Origin: Bacteroidota bacterium | GTDB lineage: Bacteria > Bacteroidota > Bacteroidia > B-17B0 > B-17BO | Assembly: GCA_025356715.1 (NCBI GenBank) | Contig: JANXRU010000399.1 | Location: 1 to 12,781, forward strand | Length of the DNA: 12,781 nucleotides | Direction: 5' to 3' | Shown here: one piece after another, positions 7,166-12,781 of the stretch | Numbering within the stretch: the stretch's first letter is position 1 | Layout of the letters: each line of letters opens with the position of its first letter | Notes under the pieces: model-generated | What the model was told of the DNA's origin: nothing | Seen by the model: the letters and a program-made list of their open reading frames with translations, nothing else | Database searches by the model: none | Position numbers and translations under genes: made by a program

Positions 7166-7564
7166 CTATAGCTTAGTAGGCCTCACCTTACTCTTCACAA
7201 TAAAAGCATAAGGAAAATCAACTTGAATTTTTTTAAGTAATTCGTAAGCCTCTAATTTGGTTTTAAAATCGCCAACATTTACCACAAAATTTGGTTGTTG
7301 ATAATCTTCATAAGTCGGCACATCGTTGTATTTACTGCTAAATCGAGCCTTCACTTCATTTGCTTTACTTCTATCGGCACTAAAGTGAATTTTTACACGG
7401 TAGCCATCACATTCGCCATTTGTGCGGCGGTGATACTCTGCTTTTTTTTCTTGCAAAGCTTTTACTTTCATAGATGTTTGTATAGCCGAACTATTTGGAT
7501 TTTCTTGCGAAAACACATTGTAAAACGACAGACTTAACAAGCAGAATAGAAACAGAAACTTCAT
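7166..7564 (-). CDS. Secreted SPOR-domain protein
   Basis: A 132-residue protein with a cleavable signal peptide (MKFLFLFCLLSLSFYNVFS, cleavage before QEN). After a linker rich in Lys, Gln and Glu (about residues 25-50) comes a SPOR domain: YRVKIHFSADRSKANEVKARF, then YEDYQQPNFVVNVGDFKTKLEAYELLKKIQVDFPYAFIVKSKV. The pattern of two beta-alpha-beta units, with VNVGDF marking the second strand, is characteristic. SPOR domains bind peptidoglycan strands stripped of stem peptides, often at division sites, so the protein is expected in the periplasm. A -7 box lies only 4 bases before the ATG. It is divergent from the outer-membrane protein gene on the plus strand and 66 bases upstream of pgk on the same strand; pgk has its own promoter. 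Confidence 0.88.
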   Translation of the reverse strand: MKFLFLFCLLSLSFYNVFSQENPNSSAIQTSMKVKALQEKKAEYHRRTNGECDGYRVKIHFSADRSKANEVKARFSSKYNDVPTYEDYQQPNFVVNVGDFKTKLEAYELLKKIQVDFPYAFIVKSKVRPTKL

Positions 7565-7568
7565 GTTG

Positions 7569-7576
7569 CAAAGGTA
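7569..7576 (-). promoter_or_regulatory. Promoter -7 element of the SPOR gene, near-leaderless
   Basis: On the minus strand TACCTTTG is an exact fit to TAnnTTTG and is followed by CAAC and then the ATG at 7564-7562. Transcription from this box would start at or within a few bases of the start codon, so the mRNA would be nearly leaderless. The -33 element is not clear. Confidence 0.55.
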
Positions 7577-7593
7577 GAAAATTATATCTAAAA

Positions 7594-8856
7594 TTGTTTA
7601 ACTTTAATTTATTTAACGCTCAGTTTATTTCACACAAAAAACATAGTTGTTTTACGGTTGCAATAATTGCAGTATTCGTCATGCTTTCTAATTCCTTTGT
7701 TTATGGGCAATTAAAAAACTTTGGTACTAATGCAAAACACAAACCAGGACCCGATTTCCGTTATAGTGTTTATGGGTATTATGATGTCGTGCGTGAAATT
7801 GGCGTTGGCGCTCAGTTTCAAATTCAAAATAAATGGAGTTTAGATGTGTCTGTATATAATGTTCGATCAAGTGAGTATTTTAAAATGCAAATTAGCCAAT
7901 GGGATTATCATGATTTCAGAGGCTATGGTTTAAGCCTTAAACCAAAATGGTTGTTAGGGCCTATGAATCGGTTTTATGTTGGATTAAACTTAGCTTGCGA
8001 ATATTTGAAACATGATATTATTTGGGAAAATTATTCGGCTGTTGGTGACCACTATGATTTATTTGTTTTGAAATCGGCTAATGGAGCAGCCTTTAATTTA
8101 GGCTCAACCATTGGAATTAAACAACATTACAAACAATTATTTATCGAACCTTTTTTAACGATTGGAATTTCTATTGTTGATATGAAATCAACAATTTATG
8201 GTGCAAGGGGAGCGGTGGGGTTTTTGCCTAATGAACCTTATCCATATACTATCTCTTCTTCGAGCCACAACGGCTCGTTTCCAATTGAAAACAAATTTCT
8301 CCATTTTAATATTGGCATCAAGGTGGGCGTTTCCTTTAAAAATGCATCTCAGAAACGAGAAGCCATCAATAAAAAATTTGACGCAGTGTATATTCCAAAA
8401 TCAGATTCGTTAACAAATTATTTCAATACGGTTGGCTTCGAGTTAATAGAAAAATCAGCCAATTTGAAGGTAGCATTTGAAAATTATAAACGATTAAACC
8501 GACAAATTTTAGGTACCTATCAATTTCATTATGATACAAACGTTTTTTATTTGAAAGTAAATAATCTATACTCAATCATATATCAAAAAATAAATACGCA
8601 TGATGCCGTTCAGAAAAAACGAGCAAACGTTTATAACCCTAAAAACGATGCTCTACAAACATATTTTAATACGATTGATTTTAAAAACGAAAACATTTCT
8701 AAGTATTTAAAAAAAGCGTATGCTAAGTTTAAAAAAACAGATGAGTTTATATCCTTTAGATATAGGCATTTTAGTTCTGATACGGTTGTTTTATATCGAG
8801 AGATAAGTATACATTATCAAAAAATAGAAGCGCTTATTTCAAAAGCCAAACAATAA
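7594..8856 (+). CDS. Secreted, likely outer-membrane protein with duplicated C-terminal module
   Basis: About 420 residues if started at TTG 7594. The first in-frame ATG (7681) would cut off nearly all of the signal peptide (HKKHSCFTVAIIAVFVMLSNSFVYG, cleavage before QLKN), so a non-ATG start (TTG 7594 or ATT 7627) is more likely. From residue 39 to about 250 there are repeated amphipathic strands with aromatic ends and short turns (FRYSVYGYYD, VGAQFQIQNKWSLDVSVYNV, RFYVGLNLACEY, LFIEPFLTIGISI, FLHFNIGIKVGVSF), typical of a small outer-membrane beta-barrel. The rest holds two tandem copies of a roughly 67-residue unit (VY-x-PK-x-D-x-L...YFNT...YQKI). I do not know this protein family. A truncated paralogue follows 7 bases downstream. 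Divergent from the SPOR gene. An ending on the coding side is secure; the start is not. Confidence 0.8.
   Translation: MFNFNLFNAQFISHKKHSCFTVAIIAVFVMLSNSFVYGQLKNFGTNAKHKPGPDFRYSVYGYYDVVREIGVGAQFQIQNKWSLDVSVYNVRSSEYFKMQISQWDYHDFRGYGLSLKPKWLLGPMNRFYVGLNLACEYLKHDIIWENYSAVGDHYDLFVLKSANGAAFNLGSTIGIKQHYKQLFIEPFLTIGISIVDMKSTIYGARGAVGFLPNEPYPYTISSSSHNGSFPIENKFLHFNIGIKVGVSFKNASQKREAINKKFDAVYIPKSDSLTNYFNTVGFELIEKSANLKVAFENYKRLNRQILGTYQFHYDTNVFYLKVNNLYSIIYQKINTHDAVQKKRANVYNPKNDALQTYFNTIDFKNENISKYLKKAYAKFKKTDEFISFRYRHFSSDTVVLYREISIHYQKIEALISKAKQ
7714..7785 (+). repeat. 72-bp exact direct repeat, copy 1
   Basis: Identical base for base to 8924-8995. It encodes the segment just after the signal peptide, KNFGTNAKHKPGPDFRYSVY and the following GYYD. 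Homology continues with mismatches for about 45 bases beyond it. Confidence 0.92.
8261..8277 (+). other. GC-rich hairpin inside the outer-membrane protein gene
   Basis: CGAGCC, loop ACAAC, GGCTCG, then TTT. It is a perfect 6-bp stem in an AT-rich gene, in codons for SSHNGSF. It may be a chance palindrome or a transcript structure; nothing else supports a function. Confidence 0.35.
8386..8592 (+). repeat. C-terminal protein repeat unit 1
   Basis: Encodes 69 residues beginning VYIPKSDSLTNYFNT and ending IYQKI. It aligns by eye with the unit at 8629-8826, sharing VY-x-PK-x-D-x-L-x-x-YFNT near the start, an FxYx(H/R)xx-x-T/S-x-x pattern in the middle and YQKI at the end. DNA identity is low, so the duplication is old. 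Confidence 0.7.
8629..8826 (+). repeat. C-terminal protein repeat unit 2
   Basis: Encodes 66 residues beginning VYNPKNDALQTYFNT and ending HYQKI, the second copy of the module at 8386-8592. The unit spacing is 81 codons from start to start. Both copies are in frame, so the module is repeated in the protein rather than being a DNA artefact. Confidence 0.7.
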
Positions 8857-8863
8857 CTTATAG

Positions 8864-9055
8864 TTGAAAAAACACATTACATATTTTCTCTTGTTGCTTT
8901 CGTTTAGCACGGTGGCTCAACTCAAAAACTTTGGTACTAATGCAAAACACAAACCAGGACCCGATTTCCGTTATAGTGTTTATGGGTATTATGATATTAT
9001 TCGAGAAAGTGGTGTTGGCTTTCAGTTTCAAGTGGGTAATAGCGGAGTTTATTAA
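8864..9055 (+). pseudogene. Truncated paralogue of the upstream outer-membrane protein
   Basis: A 63-residue reading frame that starts at TTG (MKKHITYFLLLLSFSTVA as signal peptide, cleavage before QLKN). The first 26 mature residues, QLKNFGTNAKHKPG through GYYD, are identical to the preceding gene, and the next 15 or so are similar (IIRESGVGFQFQ against VVREIGVGAQFQ). It then stops at VGNSGVY where the full protein continues for hundreds of residues. It is therefore a remnant of a duplicated gene, with the barrel and the C-terminal repeats missing. No in-frame ATG is available, only TTG. It starts 7 bases after the upstream stop codon. It might still be made as a short secreted peptide, but I would treat it as a gene fragment. 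Confidence 0.6.
8924..8995 (+). repeat. 72-bp exact direct repeat, copy 2
   Basis: Identical to 7714-7785, at an offset of 1210 bases. The absence of even silent differences over 72 bases points to recent duplication or gene conversion. Confidence 0.92.
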
Positions 9056-9087
9056 TAAGGGAAACCAATAAATACGAGGACGCTGGC

Positions 9088-9111
9088 TTTTTAGAAATAT
9101 GGTTCTAAAAA
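9088..9111 (+). other. AT-rich inverted repeat between the truncated paralogue and sucA
   Basis: TTTTTAGAA at 9088-9096, loop ATATGG, TTCTAAAAA at 9103-9111: a perfect 9-bp stem, extended by GG (9085-9086) with CC (9113-9114) past one mismatch. It could act as a weak two-way terminator, but there is no T tract after it on the plus strand, so this is uncertain. Confidence 0.35.
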
Positions 9112-9134
9112 CCCTCCAATTCAGTAAAAATTCT

Positions 9135-9142
9135 TAAATTAG
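9135..9142 (+). promoter_or_regulatory. Possible promoter -7 element of sucA
   Basis: TAAATTAG matches TAnnTTTG in seven of eight positions and is followed by CACC, a usual context in Bacteroidota. It lies 24 bases before the sucA ATG. No clear -33 element was found. Confidence 0.4.
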
Positions 9143-9166
9143 CACCTTATTTTAACAAAAATAAGA

Positions 9167-11887
9167 ATGGACAAATTTTCCTACATTGGTACAAGCGATG
9201 TAAACGCTATTGAGGCGTTATACTCGCAATATCTTCAAAATCCAGATTCAGTTGATGCTTCGTGGAAAGATTTTTTTAAAGGGTTTGAGTTTGCTCAAAC
9301 GAACTATAGTTCAGAAGGTGGCGCTATTCCAGAAAATGTAACCAAAGAGTTTAAAGTAATTAGTTTAATTACGGGCTATCGTCAACGCGGACATTTATTT
9401 ACAAAGACTAACCCTGTTCGCCAACGCCGCCATTACGAGCCATCTTTAGCACTTGAAACTTTTGGGCTATCGGATAAAGATTTAGAAACTGTTTTTCAAG
9501 CAGGTAATGAAATTGGAATTGGTGCTGCTAAATTAAAAGATATTGTTGCTCATTTAGAACACACCTATTGCCAAAGTATAGGAGTAGAATATTTATACAT
9601 GCGTGAGCCTCAAGTTGTAAAGTGGCTACAAGAGCGCATGGAAAAGAATAAGAACACACCTAATTTTTCAGCTATTGAGAAAAAAGTAATTCTTAAAAAA
9701 TTAACGCAAGCAGTTGTTTTCGAAAACTTTTTAGCAACGAAGTATGTTGGACAAAAACGTTTTTCATTAGAGGGAGCAGAGTCTGTTATACCCGCTATGA
9801 ATGCGTTAATGGAGCATGGTGTTAATTTAGGGATTGAAGATTATGTGATTGGTATGGCACATCGTGGACGTTTAAATGTGCTTACCAACATCATGAATAA
9901 AACGTACAAAGATGTATTTACCGAGTTTGAAGGCAGACCAAGTGAAGACTCTTTATTTGATGGTGACGTGAAGTATCATATGGGCTATTCATCTGATCAA
10001 AAAAGTGATGAAGGCAAAAACGTTCACATTAGTTTAACACCAAATCCATCGCATTTAGAAACAGTTGCGCCAGTAGTACAAGGAATTGTTCGTGCTAAAA
10101 TTGATAATCGCCATAAAGGAGATCATTCAAAAGCATGTGCTATTGCTTTGCATGGAGATGCCGCTGTTGCAGGACAAGGCATTGTTTACGAAGTATTGCA
10201 AATGAGCCAATTAGATGGATATAAAACAGGAGGAACGGTTCATTTTGTGATTAACAATCAGGTAGGTTTTACAACAAATTTTATTGATGCGCGCTCATCA
10301 ACCTACTGCACGGATATTGCTAAAGTAGTGTTATGCCCTGTTTTTCATGTAAACGGCGATGATGTGGAGGCACTATGTTTTATTTCAAAGTTAGCAATGG
10401 AGTTCCGTCAAACATTTCACCGCGATGTGTTTATTGATGTATTGTGTTATCGAAAATATGGTCATAACGAAGGAGACGAGCCTCGTTTTACCCAGCCATT
10501 ATTATATAAAGCGATTGCTTCACACCCAAACTCAAAAGACATTTATGTGAAGCGTTTGGAGTTAGATAAAAACGAACTAGCAAATGAAGCTAAAGCAATA
10601 GAAACAGCTTTTAAAGCAGAGTTAGAAGAAAATTTAGATCAAGCTAAAAAAACAGAGAACGTAAAAATCACGTCTTTTTTACAAGGTAATTGGAACGGTG
10701 TGAAAATGGCATCGGCTGATGCGTTTGATGTGTCGCCCAAAACAGCCATTACCGAAAAACTATTTTTGGAAATTGCTAACAAAACCGTTGAGTTGCCAAA
10801 GGATAAAAAATTCTTTAATAAAATTCAGAAGTTGTTTGATGATCGTAAAGCTATGATTGCTAACGATACTTACGATTGGGCCATGGGCGAATTATTAGCT
10901 TATGCTAGTTTAATGAAAGAAGGTTATCCTGTGCGCTTTAGCGGACAAGACGTAGAGCGCGGTACATTCTCTCACCGCCATGCCGTTGTGAAGGTTGAAG
11001 ATAGTGAAGAAGAATATACGCCATTAAATAACATTGACGCAAATGTAAAATTAGATATTTATAATTCCTTATTAAGCGAATATGGTGTTTTAGGTTTTGA
11101 ATACGGTTATGCATTTACGGCACCAAACACGTTAACTATTTGGGAGGCACAGTTTGGAGATTTCTTTAATGGTGCTCAAATTATTATCGATCAATATTTA
11201 ACATCGGCCGAATACAAATGGCGTCGTATGAATGGCTTGGTTGTATTGTTACCACATGGTTACGAAGGACAAGGCCCAGAGCATTCATCAGCCCGCATGG
11301 AACGGTTCTTACAAGCGTGTGCTGAAAACAATATGCAAATTGTAAACACAACTACACCAGCTCAACAATTCCATGTGATCCGCCGTCAATTGAGCAGAGA
11401 CTTCCGAAAACCATTAGTGTGTTTTACACCTAAAAAATTATTACGTTACCCTTCTTGTGTAAGTAAGTTAACTGATTTCACGAAAGCGAATTTCCAAGAA
11501 GTGTTAGACGATACAATTGATGGAAAAAAAGTAACACGCGTGGCATTCTGTTCAGGTAAAGTATATTATGATTTAATTGAACGCCGTGCTAAAGAAGGCT
11601 GTGAAGATATTGCTTTTATTCGTTTAGAACAATTATACCCTTTCCCTCAAAAGCAAATTGATGCGGTATTAAAAAAATACACAAAAGCAACAAATTTCTT
11701 ATTTGTACAAGAAGAACCTGAAAACATGGGTCCTTGGCGTTTTGTAGATAATAATATGCGTGTGTTAAACTTAAAATACATTGGTAGAGATGCAGCGGCT
11801 AGTCCGGCTACAGGCTTTGCTAAACGTCACGCGGCGGAGAACGAAGAAATTATGGTAGGAATTTTTAGTAAAATTTTGGTGAAGTAA
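9167..11887 (+). CDS. sucA: 2-oxoglutarate dehydrogenase E1 component
   Basis: Full-length 906-residue thiamine-diphosphate enzyme that decarboxylates 2-oxoglutarate and passes the succinyl group to E2 (SucB) in the TCA cycle; cytoplasmic. The N-terminus (FSYIGTSDVNAIEALYSQYL, then WKDFFKGFEF) is the short E2-binding segment. GMAHRGRLNVL lies near residues 228-238. The ThDP motif is GDAAVAGQGIVYEVLQMSQ near 330-350, with VINNQVGFTT. CYRKYGHNEGDEP is near 430. The C-terminal transketolase-like half carries SGQDVERGTFSHRHAVV, EYGYAFTAPNTLTIWEAQFG and HGYEGQGPEHSSARMERFLQ. All agree with the E. coli enzyme (933 residues), so length and motifs look intact. It has its own likely promoter, and unlike many Bacteroidota it is not followed at once by sucB: a surface-protein gene starts 8 bases later. 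Confidence 0.97.
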   Translation: MDKFSYIGTSDVNAIEALYSQYLQNPDSVDASWKDFFKGFEFAQTNYSSEGGAIPENVTKEFKVISLITGYRQRGHLFTKTNPVRQRRHYEPSLALETFGLSDKDLETVFQAGNEIGIGAAKLKDIVAHLEHTYCQSIGVEYLYMREPQVVKWLQERMEKNKNTPNFSAIEKKVILKKLTQAVVFENFLATKYVGQKRFSLEGAESVIPAMNALMEHGVNLGIEDYVIGMAHRGRLNVLTNIMNKTYKDVFTEFEGRPSEDSLFDGDVKYHMGYSSDQKSDEGKNVHISLTPNPSHLETVAPVVQGIVRAKIDNRHKGDHSKACAIALHGDAAVAGQGIVYEVLQMSQLDGYKTGGTVHFVINNQVGFTTNFIDARSSTYCTDIAKVVLCPVFHVNGDDVEALCFISKLAMEFRQTFHRDVFIDVLCYRKYGHNEGDEPRFTQPLLYKAIASHPNSKDIYVKRLELDKNELANEAKAIETAFKAELEENLDQAKKTENVKITSFLQGNWNGVKMASADAFDVSPKTAITEKLFLEIANKTVELPKDKKFFNKIQKLFDDRKAMIANDTYDWAMGELLAYASLMKEGYPVRFSGQDVERGTFSHRHAVVKVEDSEEEYTPLNNIDANVKLDIYNSLLSEYGVLGFEYGYAFTAPNTLTIWEAQFGDFFNGAQIIIDQYLTSAEYKWRRMNGLVVLLPHGYEGQGPEHSSARMERFLQACAENNMQIVNTTTPAQQFHVIRRQLSRDFRKPLVCFTPKKLLRYPSCVSKLTDFTKANFQEVLDDTIDGKKVTRVAFCSGKVYYDLIERRAKEGCEDIAFIRLEQLYPFPQKQIDAVLKKYTKATNFLFVQEEPENMGPWRFVDNNMRVLNLKYIGRDAAASPATGFAKRHAAENEEIMVGIFSKILVK

Positions 11888-11895
11888 GAAATAGA

Positions 11896-12781
11896 ATGTT
11901 GAAAATAAAAAAAATAGCATTGTGTTTTATTCTGGTTTTACTATGTATTACTAAACAAGTGTCTGCTACTCATATTATAGGCGGAGAGTTTACATACAAA
12001 TATCTTAGTTTAAACAATTATGAAATAACACTAACTATTTATAGGGATTGCTTGAATGGTATTCCACCATTTGACAACCCATATGTTTTTTCAATATTTG
12101 ATCCAAACGGATCGCTTATAAATAACTTACAAATTCCATTAAAAAAGGACACCATTATTGCAATAGAAAACTATGTAAATCAATGTGTATTAACGCCCAC
12201 AAATGCTTGCCTTGAAAAAGGTGTTTATTCCTTTACTGTAAATTTACCACCTATAATTGGAGGTTATGATATTACCTATCAAAGATGCTGTAGACCCTAT
12301 ACCGTATTAAATATAATAAATCCTGGATTTACTGGCATTACATTCACAACACATATACCAGGTATTGATAAAGTCGCAAATAATAATAGCCCTAATTACA
12401 ATAAAGCTTTACCCTATGTATTGTGTTCAAATCAAACAAATAATTATAATTATTCAGCAATAGATATAGATGGTGACTCTTTAGTTTATAGTTTTACACC
12501 TTCATTAATTGGCTTAGATAATTGTTGTCCGTTAATCTCTATCCCCGCGCCAGTTGGTAGTTGTAGTACAACTTGTTCATCTTCAGGTTCTCCGCCACCG
12601 TATCAAAATGTATCTTATACTAACCCTTATTCTTCTTCTTATCAAGTTTCTTCTAGCCCAGTAGCTTCAATAAACTCAAATACAGGATTCATAACGATAA
12701 ACCCTAATTTAACTGGAGATTTTTCTTTTACTATTGAAATCGATGAATATAGAAACGGTATATTAATTAATAAAAATTTTA
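11896..12781 (+). CDS. Large secreted surface protein, T9SS/gliding-associated type, 3'-truncated
   Basis: An open frame from ATG 11896 to the window edge, 295 residues visible and no stop. It has a signal peptide (MLKIKKIALCFILVLLCITK, cleavage after QVSA) followed by THIIGGEFTYKYL and NYEITLTIYRDCLNG. This is the characteristic start of a family of very large Bacteroidota surface proteins, which usually end in a gliding-motility-type C-terminal domain for T9SS export. Further family marks are YQRCCRPYTVLNI, the Cys-rich stretches (NQCVLTPTNACLEKG, DNCCPLI) and AIDIDGDSLVYSF, the PKD/cadherin-like DGDSL strand. The protein is expected on the cell surface, with disulfides. It starts 8 bases after sucA, so it may be cotranscribed. 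The C-terminal sorting domain cannot be seen. Confidence 0.85.
   Translation, partial: MLKIKKIALCFILVLLCITKQVSATHIIGGEFTYKYLSLNNYEITLTIYRDCLNGIPPFDNPYVFSIFDPNGSLINNLQIPLKKDTIIAIENYVNQCVLTPTNACLEKGVYSFTVNLPPIIGGYDITYQRCCRPYTVLNIINPGFTGITFTTHIPGIDKVANNNSPNYNKALPYVLCSNQTNNYNYSAIDIDGDSLVYSFTPSLIGLDNCCPLISIPAPVGSCSTTCSSSGSPPPYQNVSYTNPYSSSYQVSSSPVASINSNTGFITINPNLTGDFSFTIEIDEYRNGILINKNF

Noticed and set aside
8198..8413. Alternative frame inside the outer-membrane protein gene
   Set aside because: It overlaps a frame with a signal peptide, strand pattern and internal repeats, and shows no features of its own.

Overview
The window looks like a chromosomal segment from a member of the Bacteroidota. 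It is AT-rich. Gene starts lack clear Shine-Dalgarno sequences, and several genes are preceded by the Bacteroidota -7 promoter motif TAnnTTTG. Several protein families also fit: a SPOR-domain secreted protein, a Bacteroidota-type lipobox, and a large surface protein with the THIIGGE start typical of gliding/T9SS-associated adhesins. I cannot resolve the order.

Left part (1-2563, + strand): the C-terminal four fifths of the elongation factor LepA, a small lipoprotein, and a 209-residue protein whose layout recalls the MuF-like domain of phage head-morphogenesis proteins.

Centre (2572-7564, - strand, read right to left): a SPOR-domain secreted protein with its own near-leaderless promoter; phosphoglycerate kinase (pgk) with a good promoter; a TIGR03032-type protein and a short TPR protein; then a transaldolase-like/CBS fusion followed by a KdsC-like HAD phosphatase. 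The phosphatase is broken by two +1 frameshifts, each an extra A in a short A run. The transaldolase-CBS/KdsC-like pair is the most interesting unit. It resembles KdsD (isomerase plus CBS pair) and KdsC of the Kdo pathway, with a TIM-barrel aldolase-like domain in place of the isomerase and with altered active-site positions.

Right part (7594-12781, + strand): a secreted, probably outer-membrane protein with a duplicated C-terminal module; a truncated paralogue sharing a 72-bp exact repeat with it; sucA (2-oxoglutarate dehydrogenase E1); and, 8 bases after sucA, the start of a large cysteine-rich surface protein that runs off the window. No sucB follows sucA here.

Housekeeping genes (lepA, pgk, sucA) are thus interspersed with poorly known envelope and sugar-phosphate genes. 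I see no CRISPR array, tRNA, rRNA, insertion sequence or replication origin. No stretch of more than about 160 bases lacks a gene.
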